Shown here in pieces: positions 8,595 through 17,652 of a stretch of DNA of 64,000 nucleotides. The stretch is from CAVQUE01 sp046290435 (lineage in GTDB: Bacteria; Actinomycetota; Acidimicrobiia; Acidimicrobiales; UBA8592): assembly GCA_046290435.1 (NCBI GenBank), contig JBKAGO010000040.1, positions 62,001-126,000 on the forward strand, read 5' to 3'. The position numbers and the translations under genes are program-made. Positions within the stretch are counted from its first letter, which is position 1. Each line of letters starts with the position of its first letter. The notes beneath the pieces are model-generated. The model had not been told where the DNA came from, made no database searches, and was given only the letters and a program-made list of their open reading frames with translations.

Positions 8595-9548
8595 TCAGTA
8601 GTAGCCGGCCCGCTTCTTCTCCTCCATCGACCCGGCCTCGTCGTAGTCGATGACGCGGCCCTCACGCTCCGAGCGCGTCGCCAGCAGCATCTCCTGGATG
8701 ATCTCGGGCAGGGTGTCGGCGGTGGATTCCACCGCTCCCGACAGCGGGTAGCAGCCCAGAGTGCGGAACCGGACCGAACGGATCTCGGCCTCCTCGCCGG
8801 GTTCGAACCGGAAGCGGTCGTCGTCGACCATGATCAGCGTGCCGTCGCGATCGACGACGGGGCGCGGCGCCGAGTAGTACAGCGGCACGATGTCGATCTG
8901 CTCGAGCATGATGTACTGCCACACGTCGAGCTCGGTCCAGTTGCTCAACGGGAACACCCGGATGCTCTCGCCCTTGGCGTGGCGGCCGTTGTACTGGTTC
9001 CACAGCTCGGGCCGCTGGTTCTTCGGGTCCCAGCGGTGGAACTTGTCCCGGAACGAGAACACGCGCTCTTTGGCCCGGCTCTTCTCCTCGTCGCGGCGAC
9101 CCCCACCGAAGGCGGCGTCGTAACCGCCGGCGTCGAGGGCCTGCTTGAGGGCCTGCAGGTTCATGATCTCGGTGTAGTTCTTCGACCCGTGATCGAACGG
9201 GTTGATGCCGGCCTCGATGCCCTCGGCGTTGATCCACACCACCAGATCCAGGTCGAGTTCGGCGACGATCTTCTCCCGGAACGTGATCATGTCCTTGGGG
9301 TTCCAGGTGGTGTCGACGTGCAGCATCGGGAACGGGATGCGACCCGGGAAGAACGCCTTGCGGGCCAGGTGCAGCATCGTGGAGCTGTCCTTGCCGACGC
9401 TGTAGAGCATCACCGGGTTGTCGAACTGGGCCACCACCTCACGCATGATGTGGATGGCTTCGGACTCGAGCTGACGCAGGTGCGTGAGATGGATCTCGTC
9501 GAGCACCGACGGGTCGGCGCCCGGGGTCGTCGGGGGGATCGTGGCCAC
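8595..9548 (-). CDS. cysD: Sulfate adenylyltransferase subunit 2 (copy 2, paralogue)
   Basis: The 317-residue second CysD has the PP-loop YSVGKDSSTMLHL and FGGGRRDEEKSRAKER. Its C-terminal two thirds are almost identical to copy 1. Differences gather in the N-terminus and around residues 90-150 (for example ELDLDLVVWINAEG against ELGVELISWTNQEG). GTG 9548 has a strong AGGAGG 4 nt upstream and is preferred over ATG 9644. It is the first gene of the sulfate activation group and lies 117 bp before copy 1. Both copies keep the catalytic motifs, so both are probably active. Confidence 0.94.
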   Translation of the reverse strand: MATIPPTTPGADPSVLDEIHLTHLRQLESEAIHIMREVVAQFDNPVMLYSVGKDSSTMLHLARKAFFPGRIPFPMLHVDTTWNPKDMITFREKIVAELDLDLVVWINAEGIEAGINPFDHGSKNYTEIMNLQALKQALDAGGYDAAFGGGRRDEEKSRAKERVFSFRDKFHRWDPKNQRPELWNQYNGRHAKGESIRVFPLSNWTELDVWQYIMLEQIDIVPLYYSAPRPVVDRDGTLIMVDDDRFRFEPGEEAEIRSVRFRTLGCYPLSGAVESTADTLPEIIQEMLLATRSEREGRVIDYDEAGSMEEKKRAGYY

Positions 9549-9584
9549 GGAGCCTCCTGTACGGGGGGACACGTCATTGTCGCC

Positions 9585-9600
9585 GGATCGGCTCCGATCC
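9585..9600. promoter_or_regulatory. Inverted repeat upstream of the cys genes
   Basis: GGATCGG and CCGATCC form a perfect 7-bp inverted repeat with a 2-nt centre, 36 bp before the cysD copy 2 start codon. It could be an operator for the sulfate activation operon. No regulator gene is adjacent. Confidence 0.35.
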
Positions 9601-9650
9601 CAACCTCGAGCGCCGGAACCCGCCGTCGGGCCCGGGATGGGCATCGAGGC

Positions 9651-11510
9651 TCACCAGGAGCCGCCGCCACCTCCCCCGCCGCCGCCACCCACGCCACCGC
9701 CACCTCCACCGCCGCTGCTGCTGCTCGACGGTGCGGTGAAGGTGGACGTCGTGGCGCTGCTGAGCGACGGGGCCATGGCGACGAATGCGAGATCGCTTCG
9801 ATGGCCTGCGGCCTCGGACCCGGGAACAGCTGCTGCCGCGTCGACCGCAGCGTTCCAGTGTGTGAGTTCGTCGAGCGCGACGGCCCACGCCGTGTACTGG
9901 CGCAGCAGACCCATGCGCGCGGCCGCCTCGGCGTGGCGGACCTCGGAGTTGGCGATGAACCGCCGAAACGATTCGACCTGGAGCCAGCGCGACGACCCCT
10001 CGGCAGATCGGATCGGTAGCTCCCAAGAGCGCACCATCGCGGCCAAGCCGCCGCCGGCGAACGCAGACCCGATCAGGACGAGGCCGAGCCAGGCGTCCTC
10101 GCCTCGTACCGCCATCACCGAGCCGAGCGCCAGCAGCGCTGCACCGACGAGCGCCGCGAGGAGCCCGAAGCCGATGGCCTTCTTGCGACGACGGTGCCCC
10201 TCGGGCTGCCACAGGCCGCTCGCCTTCCACCAGTCGTCGAGTTCCCCGCCCAGCCTCTTCCAGGCCTTGCCGAAGGTCTCGTCGTACTTGCCGAGCTCGA
10301 TCTCGTCGCGTCCGCCGAACATGGCGTCGAGCGTGCCCTCGACGGTGGGATGCGGCGGTGCGCTGCCGCGCCGGATGCGCATGTCCTTGCCTTCGCCCTC
10401 GATCTCGATCTCTTCTCGGATGGCGCACTCGATGAGCCAGGCCATCTGGTGCCGGTCCTCCACGCGTTCTTGCAGGATGATCCCGCCGGCGGTGGCGCTG
10501 AGGTCTCGCGGCGCTTCGAACTCGATGGTCGCGAGTTGGGCGAGCTCGTCGGCGTCCATGATCACGACCGGCCACGTCTCGCCGGGAGGTGGCCCGAACG
10601 CGGCGTCGGCGGCGCCGCCGGCATAGACCTCTTCGCGTCCGGCCTGGCGGACGATGCGGGAGATGCCGGCCATGGGAAGCACGGCGGCGCCGAGAGCGAC
10701 GATGCCGGGGAGCCACCAACCCGACCCGGGGTCGTCGGGGCCCCCGGTGGGCGCCTCGGGCAGCGTGGGCGGTGTGGTCAGCGGATCCAGCCGGCGAGCG
10801 ACGATCGTGACACCCTCGCCGCTGTCGAGCCCCGACGTCGACACCACGAGGTGTCCGGGTTCGACCTGGCTGACGGTGCAACCGCCCTCCTCGCCGAACG
10901 ACCCCTGGCTGCATTCGAGGTCGGTGAGCTCGAAGCGGTCGACGAGATGGATCTCGACCTCTTCGATGGGGATCTCCCAGTCGGCGCCGACGGCGTCCCA
11001 TGCCACATAGGGCGGCGGTTCGGTTGGGGCGTCGGCCTCCTCGCCGTTGTCGTCCGCTGACCCTAAGAACTCGTCGAAGTCGTTCGCGTCGTCTGGATGC
11101 TGGCCGAGCAGGAGGGTGTCGAGGCCGTATCGGATCGTGTAGCGGTGCCGGTCGGTGACGGTGATATCGGGGTCGCCGATGCGGATGCGGGTCTCGACGC
11201 GTCGACTCGATCCCCGGTCCAGCAGGGTGACGTCATCGGGCGCGTCGACGACGGTCACCTCCACAGGCGATGTCGGGGGCAGTCCGGGGACGTCGCGGAA
11301 GATGCCCCGGCGCTGGCGTGGCCCGAAGTCGTAGTCGATGACCTCGACGATGTCGGCGGTGCCGTCCGGGCCGATCTCGGCTGCGGTCCAGTAGGAGGCG
11401 ATGCGCTCGGTGTCGCCGAGGAGCGCAGCGACGGTGCCGCCGATGCCGAGGAGCACGGCGAGCAACCCCAGCCAGAACAGATCCCACCGTCGGCGCGTCT
11501 GGTGTCTCAT
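9651..11510 (-). CDS. DUF2207 family membrane protein with Gly-rich C-terminus
   Basis: The 619-residue protein starts with one N-terminal membrane segment (about 10-32). An extracytoplasmic DUF2207 domain follows, with YDFGPRQRRGIFRDVPG near residue 60. More membrane segments lie near 267-285 and 440-490. It ends in a serine stretch followed by a long glycine run and a final SW. This layout is typical of the DUF2207 family, whose role is unknown. ATG 11510 has AAGGAAA upstream. It precedes cysD copy 2 on the same strand with a 102-bp gap. Confidence 0.85.
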   Translation of the reverse strand: MRHQTRRRWDLFWLGLLAVLLGIGGTVAALLGDTERIASYWTAAEIGPDGTADIVEVIDYDFGPRQRRGIFRDVPGLPPTSPVEVTVVDAPDDVTLLDRGSSRRVETRIRIGDPDITVTDRHRYTIRYGLDTLLLGQHPDDANDFDEFLGSADDNGEEADAPTEPPPYVAWDAVGADWEIPIEEVEIHLVDRFELTDLECSQGSFGEEGGCTVSQVEPGHLVVSTSGLDSGEGVTIVARRLDPLTTPPTLPEAPTGGPDDPGSGWWLPGIVALGAAVLPMAGISRIVRQAGREEVYAGGAADAAFGPPPGETWPVVIMDADELAQLATIEFEAPRDLSATAGGIILQERVEDRHQMAWLIECAIREEIEIEGEGKDMRIRRGSAPPHPTVEGTLDAMFGGRDEIELGKYDETFGKAWKRLGGELDDWWKASGLWQPEGHRRRKKAIGFGLLAALVGAALLALGSVMAVRGEDAWLGLVLIGSAFAGGGLAAMVRSWELPIRSAEGSSRWLQVESFRRFIANSEVRHAEAAARMGLLRQYTAWAVALDELTHWNAAVDAAAAVPGSEAAGHRSDLAFVAMAPSLSSATTSTFTAPSSSSSGGGGGGGVGGGGGGGGGGSW

Positions 11511-11648
11511 CGTTTCCTTCGGGTCGCGGTCGGGTCCTCGTTGCCGGACGATACGCCCGTGCGTCGGTTACGAGTCGTCGCTGCCGGGGCCTTCCGACAC
11601 CGCGTGGAGAGGTCGAGCGCAACCCGACCTCGCGGCCTACCGCTACCA

Positions 11649-11665
11649 TCTGACGCACCGTCAGA
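11649..11665. promoter_or_regulatory. TetR-type operator candidate upstream of the ene-reductase
   Basis: TCTGACG-CAC-CGTCAGA is a perfect 7-bp inverted repeat with a 3-nt centre, 42 bp before the start codon of the FMN/FAD oxidoreductase. Size and shape suit a TetR-family dimer. No TetR gene is next to it, so the regulator would act from elsewhere. Confidence 0.45.
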
Positions 11666-11707
11666 TCCTGACCCAGCGGGGTAGGACACAGTGCCGGAGG
11701 ACCCCCG

Positions 11708-14008
11708 ATGCCAACTCGCCGCCCTCGGCTCACTCATCTCTTGTCCACGGGGCGCATCGGACCCATGGTCACCCGCAACCGCGTCGCCATGCCGGCAATG
11801 GACCAGAACCTCTGCGACGACGACGGCCTGCTGACCGAGGCCAACATCGGTCACTACGTCCAGCGCGCCCGCGGCGGGGTGGGCCTGTTGATCGTCGAGA
11901 CCGGCGCTGTCGCCTACCCCGTCGGGGCGACGTCGCGCCATCAGCCGAACCTGGCCACCGACGACGCCATCACCGGCTTCGCCCAGCTGGCCGAGCGGGT
12001 CCACGTCCACGGCGCCAAGGTCATCGCACAGCTCTGCCACCACGGCAAGACGGCGGGCACCGACATCGTCGAGGAGCGACCGCTGCTGGTGCCCAGCCTG
12101 CCGCTGCCGCCGATGAACCCGATGGGCATGGTCGAGGGCCTCACCATCGACGAGATGATGCGCATGGGTGCCCGCATGCAGGGCAAGCGCCCCACCCACG
12201 CCGAGGCCACCACCGACGAACTCGCAGCGGTCGTCGACGCCTTCGCCGCCGCGGCGGCTCGTCTCGAGCGCGCCGGCTGCGACGGCGTCGAGGTGCATGC
12301 CGCCCACGGCTACCTGCTGTCGACGTTCCTGTCGCCGTTCTGGAACCATCGCGACGACGAGTACGGCGGCGACGTGGCCGGCCGGTCCCGGCTGCTACGC
12401 GAGACGGTCGAGGCCATCAGGGCCGCGACCTCGGATCGCTTCGCGGTGGTCGTGCGCATCGACGGCTGCGAGTTCGACGTCGAGGGCGGCATCACTCCCC
12501 TGCTGGCGGCGCGCCATGCGGCGATCGCCGAGGCGGCCGGCGCCCATGCCATCCACGTCTCGGCAATGGGCCGGCCCGATTCGGGCGTGTCGTTCACCGA
12601 GGGGCCACTCCCATGGCGTCCCGAGCAGTACGTCGGACTGGTCGACGCCGTGAAGGCGGCGGTGTCGGTGCCGGTGATCGCGGTGGGCCGGATCGACGCC
12701 GATCACGGCGACGCCCTGATCGCGTCGGGTCGTGCCGACTTCGTGTCGATGGGCCGCCAGCTCCTGGCCGACCCCGACACCATCGCCCGCCTGGAGGCCG
12801 GGCGACCGGATCTGGTCCGGCCCTGCATCAACTGCAACACGTGCGTCGCCGAGAACTTCTGGGACGCCACGCCGGTGTGCGCCGTCAACGCCCGCCTGGG
12901 CCGCCACCACGAGCTCGACCTTCCGGCAGCGGAGCGGGCCCGGACCGTGGTCGTGGTGGGCGGCGGGCCCGCCGGCATGGAAGCCGCCCGGGTCGCCGCG
13001 CTGCGCGGGCACCGGGTGACCCTGCTCGAGGCATCGCCCCGCCTGGGCGGCACGGCGCGGTTCTCGGCGCTCACCACCCCGGTCAACGGTCGCCTGGTCG
13101 AGCACCTCGACGCTGCCGTGCGAGAGGCCGGCGTCGAGGTCCGGCTGGGCACGCCAGCCACCCCCGAGTTGTTGGCGACGCTGGCACCCGATGTCGTCGT
13201 CGTCGCCACCGGCGCCCGCCGCGAGCGACCCCACGTACCTGGCGCCGACCTGCCCCACGTCCTGTCGGGCGACGACCTGCGGGCCATGCTGACCGGCGAC
13301 GGGGGCGCCGCTGCGACAGGGGAGGCCGGTGGCGATACGGACGGAGCGGAACCCGCCACGGGACGGGCCAGCCTGCCGCTCCCCGCCCGGCTGGCGTTGG
13401 CCGTCGGGGCCCGGACGGGGCTCACCGGCCGCACCGGCCTGGTGCGGTCCGCGTCACAGGTGTGGATGCCGATCGGCGAGCGGGTCGTGGTCGTCGGCGG
13501 AAGCCTGGTGGGCGTGGAGCTCGCCGAGTTCCTGGCCGAACGGGGCCGCACCGTCACGGTGCTCGAGCCCGGACGGGTCGCCGGCGTCGGCATGGCCCAT
13601 CCCCGCCGCTGGCGGGCGCTGCACGAGGCCCGCAGCCACGGTGTCACCTTCGTGACCGACGCCGAGCTCGTCGAGATCACCCCGACCGACGTCGCGTACC
13701 GGCTACCGACCGACGAGGGCGGCATGGCAGGCATGGCCGGCATGGCCGGGAAGGCCGACGACACCGGCGGGAGCGGCGAGGCCGGTGCCGCCGACGCGTC
13801 GGGCCAGGCTTCCGACCAGACCGTGCGCGTGGCCGCCGACACGGTCATCGTCGCCAGCGGTGTGCACCCCGACCCGGCGCTGGCCGAGCTGCTCCGCGCC
13901 GACGCGTCGGTGCACGCCGCCGAGGTCCATGTCGTCGGCGACGCCGCCGACGTCGACTACATCGTCGGCGCCACCCGCACCGCCCACGATCTCGCCCTCA
14001 CCCTGTAA
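11708..14008 (+). CDS. FMN/[4Fe-4S]/FAD oxidoreductase (2,4-dienoyl-CoA reductase-like, old yellow enzyme family)
   Basis: The 766-residue protein has three parts. An old-yellow-enzyme FMN barrel covers about 1-360, with HAAHGYLLSTFLSP near 197. An Fe-S cluster region has CINCNTC plus a later cysteine (about 372-390). A FAD/NAD domain has VVVVGGGPAGMEAAR near 414 and VVVVGGSLVGVELAEF near 593. The family moves electrons from NAD(P)H through FAD and Fe-S to FMN to reduce an activated C=C bond. It resembles FadH; the substrate is unknown. GGAGGA precedes ATG 11708. Two low-complexity insertions, GDGGAAATGEAGG near 535 and GMAGMAGMAG near 672, are unusual for the family. Confidence 0.88.
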   Translation: MPTRRPRLTHLLSTGRIGPMVTRNRVAMPAMDQNLCDDDGLLTEANIGHYVQRARGGVGLLIVETGAVAYPVGATSRHQPNLATDDAITGFAQLAERVHVHGAKVIAQLCHHGKTAGTDIVEERPLLVPSLPLPPMNPMGMVEGLTIDEMMRMGARMQGKRPTHAEATTDELAAVVDAFAAAAARLERAGCDGVEVHAAHGYLLSTFLSPFWNHRDDEYGGDVAGRSRLLRETVEAIRAATSDRFAVVVRIDGCEFDVEGGITPLLAARHAAIAEAAGAHAIHVSAMGRPDSGVSFTEGPLPWRPEQYVGLVDAVKAAVSVPVIAVGRIDADHGDALIASGRADFVSMGRQLLADPDTIARLEAGRPDLVRPCINCNTCVAENFWDATPVCAVNARLGRHHELDLPAAERARTVVVVGGGPAGMEAARVAALRGHRVTLLEASPRLGGTARFSALTTPVNGRLVEHLDAAVREAGVEVRLGTPATPELLATLAPDVVVVATGARRERPHVPGADLPHVLSGDDLRAMLTGDGGAAATGEAGGDTDGAEPATGRASLPLPARLALAVGARTGLTGRTGLVRSASQVWMPIGERVVVVGGSLVGVELAEFLAERGRTVTVLEPGRVAGVGMAHPRRWRALHEARSHGVTFVTDAELVEITPTDVAYRLPTDEGGMAGMAGMAGKADDTGGSGEAGAADASGQASDQTVRVAADTVIVASGVHPDPALAELLRADASVHAAEVHVVGDAADVDYIVGATRTAHDLALTL

Positions 14009-14024
14009 ACCCTCGCCGACCCTG

Positions 14025-14075
14025 CGAAATCTGGGACTTTGCGCGCAGTACGTGCGCGCAAAGTCCCAGATTTCG
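14025..14075. repeat. 51-bp palindromic intergenic repeat, family A copy 2
   Basis: The arms match copy 1 exactly (23 bp each) with a GTACG loop. It sits in the 83-bp gap between two converging genes, where a bidirectional terminator would be expected. Confidence 0.9.
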
Positions 14076-14091
14076 GCGGACACGGGTGGTG

Positions 14092-14484
14092 TCAGTCGAA
14101 CTTGTTGATGCGGAAGACGTTGCCGGCCGGGTCGGTCAGCACCGACTGGTAGGCGCCGTAGTAGGTCTCGTAGATGTCGTGCACCACCACGGCCCCCAGC
14201 TCGACGGCCTTGGCGGTGCGTTCCTCCACCTCGGTGCGCGACCCCACCTCGAAGGTCAGGTACTGCGACGTCCCCGTCGGACCGGCCCGGTCGGCTATCC
14301 CGAGCATCTCGTACACCACCGGTGTCGAGAACCCGATGGTCACTCCGTCGGCGTCGAGCCCACGGAAGATGTCGGACCGCAGGTCCATCACCTCGTCGAG
14401 GTCGAACACCGCGGCGTAGAAGTCCGACAACCCGACGATGTCGTCGCAGATGTAGCTCGCGATGGAGATCGACACACCCGTCAT
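14092..14484 (-). CDS. VOC (glyoxalase/bleomycin-resistance fold) protein
   Basis: The 130-residue protein fits one vicinal-oxygen-chelate unit. It opens with ISIASYICDDIVGLSDFYAAVF and ends with VLTDPAGNVFRINKFD, the usual closing strand. Members are metal-dependent lyases, isomerases, dioxygenases or binding proteins; the substrate is unknown. Its ATG overlaps the stop of the oxygenase gene (ATGA). It is the last gene of the importer operon, so it may act on the same imported compound. Confidence 0.8.
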   Translation of the reverse strand: MTGVSISIASYICDDIVGLSDFYAAVFDLDEVMDLRSDIFRGLDADGVTIGFSTPVVYEMLGIADRAGPTGTSQYLTFEVGSRTEVEERTAKAVELGAVVVHDIYETYYGAYQSVLTDPAGNVFRINKFD

Positions 14485-15485
14485 GTCGTGACCCCCATCG
14501 AGGTCTGCTTGGTGAACTTGTCGTACAGGTGCTGACCCGACGTCACCGGCGCGTACTTCGGCTCCTCCCCGGGCTCGAGCACCGTGGGAAGGCACTCGAC
14601 CATGGCGTCGTAGTTGGGCTGGTGGAAGAACACCAGCGAGATGCGCTGGGAGTCGCCGGCCACCTCGCGGGGCGGGTTGACGACCCGGTGCATCGTCGAC
14701 ACCCACCGGTCGTTGGTCCACTCGGCCATGAGATCGCCGATGTTGACCACGAAGGCACCCTCGACGGCGGGGACATCGGTCCAGGTGCCGTCCTTGGCGA
14801 GCACCTGGAGCCCGCCGGGACGGTCCTCCTGGCGCACGATGGTGAGGCTGCCGTAGTCCGAGTGTGCGCCGGCCCGGAGCTGACCGGGCAGGGGTTCGTC
14901 GGGCTGGTCGGGGTAGTTGAGCGACCGCAGCATCGAGATGTGGCGGTCGATCTTGTCCTCGAAATAGTCGATGGGGAGCTCCAGCGCCACCGCGAACATC
15001 GCCATCAGCTGGCGCGACAGCTCGCTCATCGTGGCGAAGTACTCCTCCCAGGTCTCCTGCATGCCCGCAGGCTGCGACGGCCAGACGTTGGGGGCGAAGT
15101 GGGGTCCGGCCGCTTCGTTGGTGAAGTACGGGTCGTCGTAGTCGACGCCCGCCACCGGCCCCATGTCCATCTTCTCCTTGAGGTCGCCGGGGGCCTCCTC
15201 GCCGAGGGAGTACGACAGCCCCTCGGCGCCGACGGTGGTCCAGCCTCGCACCTGATCGGGTGCGGGCTGGGCCGCCTCGGCCTTGATCTCGTCGGGGAGG
15301 GCGAAGAACGCCTTGGCCATGTCGTAGACGGCCTGCACCTGCTCGGGCGGGACGCCGTGGCCGACGATCTGGAAGAAGCCGATCTCCGAGCAGACCCGCC
15401 CGATCTGCTCGGCGACCTCACGGATGCCTTCCTCGGTGCCCTCCAGGAAGGGGGCGATGTCGATGATCGGGATCTCTGCCTGCAT
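14481..15485 (-). CDS. Isopenicillin N synthase-like 2-oxoglutarate/Fe(II) oxygenase
   Basis: The 334-residue protein has an N-terminal DIOX_N-like part (IPIIDIAPFL, EIGFFQIVGHGVP). A double-stranded beta-helix core follows with the iron ligands H-x-D (AHSDYGS) and a distal H (TMHRVV). The QRISLVF segment supplies the R-x-S residues that bind 2-oxoglutarate. Relatives hydroxylate or desaturate small molecules. It sits inside the ABC importer operon, with stop-start overlaps on both sides (TGATG, ATGA). This suggests that it acts on the transported substrate, which remains unknown. Confidence 0.87.
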   Translation of the reverse strand: MQAEIPIIDIAPFLEGTEEGIREVAEQIGRVCSEIGFFQIVGHGVPPEQVQAVYDMAKAFFALPDEIKAEAAQPAPDQVRGWTTVGAEGLSYSLGEEAPGDLKEKMDMGPVAGVDYDDPYFTNEAAGPHFAPNVWPSQPAGMQETWEEYFATMSELSRQLMAMFAVALELPIDYFEDKIDRHISMLRSLNYPDQPDEPLPGQLRAGAHSDYGSLTIVRQEDRPGGLQVLAKDGTWTDVPAVEGAFVVNIGDLMAEWTNDRWVSTMHRVVNPPREVAGDSQRISLVFFHQPNYDAMVECLPTVLEPGEEPKYAPVTSGQHLYDKFTKQTSMGVTT

Positions 15486-16564
15486 CAGATGTCCTGCACC
15501 AGGTCCTTGTAGTCGAAGAACATGTAGGGGTTCTCGGCGACGATGGCTTCGATGTTGTCGGCGGTGGCGATGAGCTGATCGATCGGGGTGCCGAACACCG
15601 GCGTGCCACCGGTCAGCGCCGCGACCACGGCGTTGGTGGCGATCAGGCCGGTCTGGGCGGACGAGTAGTAGCGGGTGGCCTGCAGGTACGGGCTGCCGAA
15701 CCACGACACCATCTCCTCGTCGGCGTCGCTCGTGACGTGCACGACGTCGGTGATGCCCTCGTCCTCCAGCCACTGGCAGATGCCGTTGCTCATGGCCGCG
15801 GCGTAGTCGACGACGGCGACGAGGTCGGGGTGAGCCTGGAACGCGGTCTGGACGACCTCGACGGCGGCGACTCGGTCGAAGAAGCCCTGCTCGCGCACGA
15901 CGACCTCGAGACCCGAACCCGACAAGACCTCGTCGAGGCCCTCGTCGATGCGCTCGGAGAAGCCCTGGCCGACCACACCCTGCACGACGCAGATCTTGCC
16001 GCCGCCGGGGAGCACCTCGAGCAGGTAGTTGCCCAGCAGGCGGCCACCCTCGACGGAGTCGAGCTGAGCCACGCCGGTGAAGAACTCGTCGGCGTCGCTC
16101 GGGCCTGGCCAGATGCAGTTGCCGACGGGTACGCCCTGGGCGGCGGCCGCCTGCGCGCCGGCGCCGGCGGACTCGGCGGTGTTGGGCTGGATGACGATGC
16201 CCACTGCGCCCTGCGCCAGGAAGTTCTCGATGTTGGCGAGCTCCTCGCCCGGGTCGTAGTTGCCCTGGATCACCTGGAGCTCGAAGTCGGTGCCCTCGAG
16301 CGCCGCGTAGGCACCGGTGGCCACGCCGCGGGTGTAGTCGTTGAGACCGTTGAGCGTCAGCCCGATCAGCCCCGAGGTGATGATCTCGGCCGCAGGTGCG
16401 TCGGCGACCGCAGTCGGCGCCTCGCCGCCGGTCTCGGCTGTTCCGGTGGACTCCTCGTCGTCACCGCCGCAGGCGGCGAGGAGGCCGCCGCCCAGGACGA
16501 TGCCGCCGCCGGCGATGCCCATACGTTGGATGAACCGTCGGCGGGATGGGTCGTAGCTGTTCAT
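15485..16564 (-). CDS. Sugar-type ABC transporter substrate-binding lipoprotein
   Basis: The 359-residue protein has a twin-arginine-like n-region (SRRRFIQRMG), a hydrophobic segment and a lipobox (LLAAC then GG). A serine/threonine/glycine linker and a periplasmic-binding-protein type 1 fold (RbsB-like, about 60-355) follow. The domain shows LIGLTLNGLNDYTRGV, IQPNTAES and VVDYAAAMSNG. It would capture a ribose-, inositol- or nucleoside-like solute outside the membrane and hand it to the permease. The start overlaps the permease stop by 4 bp. Confidence 0.9.
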   Translation of the reverse strand: MNSYDPSRRRFIQRMGIAGGGIVLGGGLLAACGGDDEESTGTAETGGEAPTAVADAPAAEIITSGLIGLTLNGLNDYTRGVATGAYAALEGTDFELQVIQGNYDPGEELANIENFLAQGAVGIVIQPNTAESAGAGAQAAAAQGVPVGNCIWPGPSDADEFFTGVAQLDSVEGGRLLGNYLLEVLPGGGKICVVQGVVGQGFSERIDEGLDEVLSGSGLEVVVREQGFFDRVAAVEVVQTAFQAHPDLVAVVDYAAAMSNGICQWLEDEGITDVVHVTSDADEEMVSWFGSPYLQATRYYSSAQTGLIATNAVVAALTGGTPVFGTPIDQLIATADNIEAIVAENPYMFFDYKDLVQDI

Positions 16565-17652
16565 TTGGTTCCTTGGGGTTGGGTTTCTGGGGTCGAGGGT
16601 CCGGATCGCCGCAGACGGCCGAGGAGCCGCCGGGCCGACCCGTCGTTGCGATCACCGAGCGCCGTCATCACGACGGCGAAGATCAAGACACCGCCGAAGA
16701 CCATGTCCTCATAGGACGAGTCGACATCGAGGAAGGTCAGCGAGGCGCCGACGACGCCCAGGAGCACCACCCCGACGAAGGTGCCCAGCGCCGAGCCGCG
16801 CCCGCCGGCGAGCGTGGCGCCACCCAGCACCACGGCGGCGATGGCCTTGAGCTCGAGGCCCGTTCCGGCGCGGGGGTCGCCGGCGCCGATGCGTGCCATG
16901 AGGATCATCCCGGCGATGGCCACGAAGGTGCTGTTGACGACGAACGCGAGGATCTTGGTGCGGTCGGTGGGCAGGCCCGCCAGGTACGACGCTTCCTCGG
17001 ACGAGCCGACGGCGAACAGCTGGCGACCGAAACGGGTGTAGCGCATCACGAACGCCGACAGCAGCGCCAGGACGATGAACGCCAGGATCGGGGTGCGCAG
17101 GCCGAACAGCCCGCCGGTGTTCAGCCAGCCGAGCTGGCCCCGGGCCGGGACGGGAACGTCGCCGGCGCGCACCAGGGCCATGGACTGCAGTACCGACAGG
17201 CCACCGAGCGTCAGGATGAACGGCGGGACGCGCAGCTTGGTCACCACCAGGCCCCAGACCAGACCGACGAGGGCGCCGGCGACGAGGCACGTGATGAACA
17301 TGACGGCCTCGGAGCTCCCGTCGGCCAACATCGTGGCGCCCAGCACCCCGATGAACGACGCGAGGCTGCCGACCGACAGATCGAGCTGGCCGGCGGCGAT
17401 CAGGTACGTCTGCCCGAGCGCCACGATGCCGAGCACGCTCGACTGCAGCATGACGTTCTCGGCGTTGCGCCAGCTGAGGAATGCATCGTTCTCGGTGCCC
17501 GTGTAGACCGACAGCACCACGATGGCAAGCACCAGCGGGAACAGCACCTTGGCGTCGCCGCCGAGCATGCGCCGCAGCGACGGCCGCTGCGGTGCGTCGA
17601 CGACGACGGGTGCGTCGGGCGCGGTCGGGGCGTCTCCTGCGATCGCGGTCAT
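16561..17652 (-). CDS. ABC transporter permease, RbsC-like
   Basis: The 363-residue membrane protein has about eight to ten hydrophobic segments. It contains the BPD_transp_2 landmarks GQTYLIAAGQLDLSVGS and LKAIAAVVLGGATLAGGRGS, the latter near the site that contacts the ATPase. It forms the channel of the importer, probably as a homodimer. Its ATG overlaps the stop of the ATPase gene (ATGA). Confidence 0.92.
   Translation of the reverse strand: MTAIAGDAPTAPDAPVVVDAPQRPSLRRMLGGDAKVLFPLVLAIVVLSVYTGTENDAFLSWRNAENVMLQSSVLGIVALGQTYLIAAGQLDLSVGSLASFIGVLGATMLADGSSEAVMFITCLVAGALVGLVWGLVVTKLRVPPFILTLGGLSVLQSMALVRAGDVPVPARGQLGWLNTGGLFGLRTPILAFIVLALLSAFVMRYTRFGRQLFAVGSSEEASYLAGLPTDRTKILAFVVNSTFVAIAGMILMARIGAGDPRAGTGLELKAIAAVVLGGATLAGGRGSALGTFVGVVLLGVVGASLTFLDVDSSYEDMVFGGVLIFAVVMTALGDRNDGSARRLLGRLRRSGPSTPETQPQGTK

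Noticed and set aside
11401..14535. A 1044-residue plus-strand frame overlapping the ene-reductase
   Set aside because: It is arginine/proline-rich, out of frame with the recognised enzyme, and runs through a palindrome into an antisense gene; it is a GC-skew artefact.
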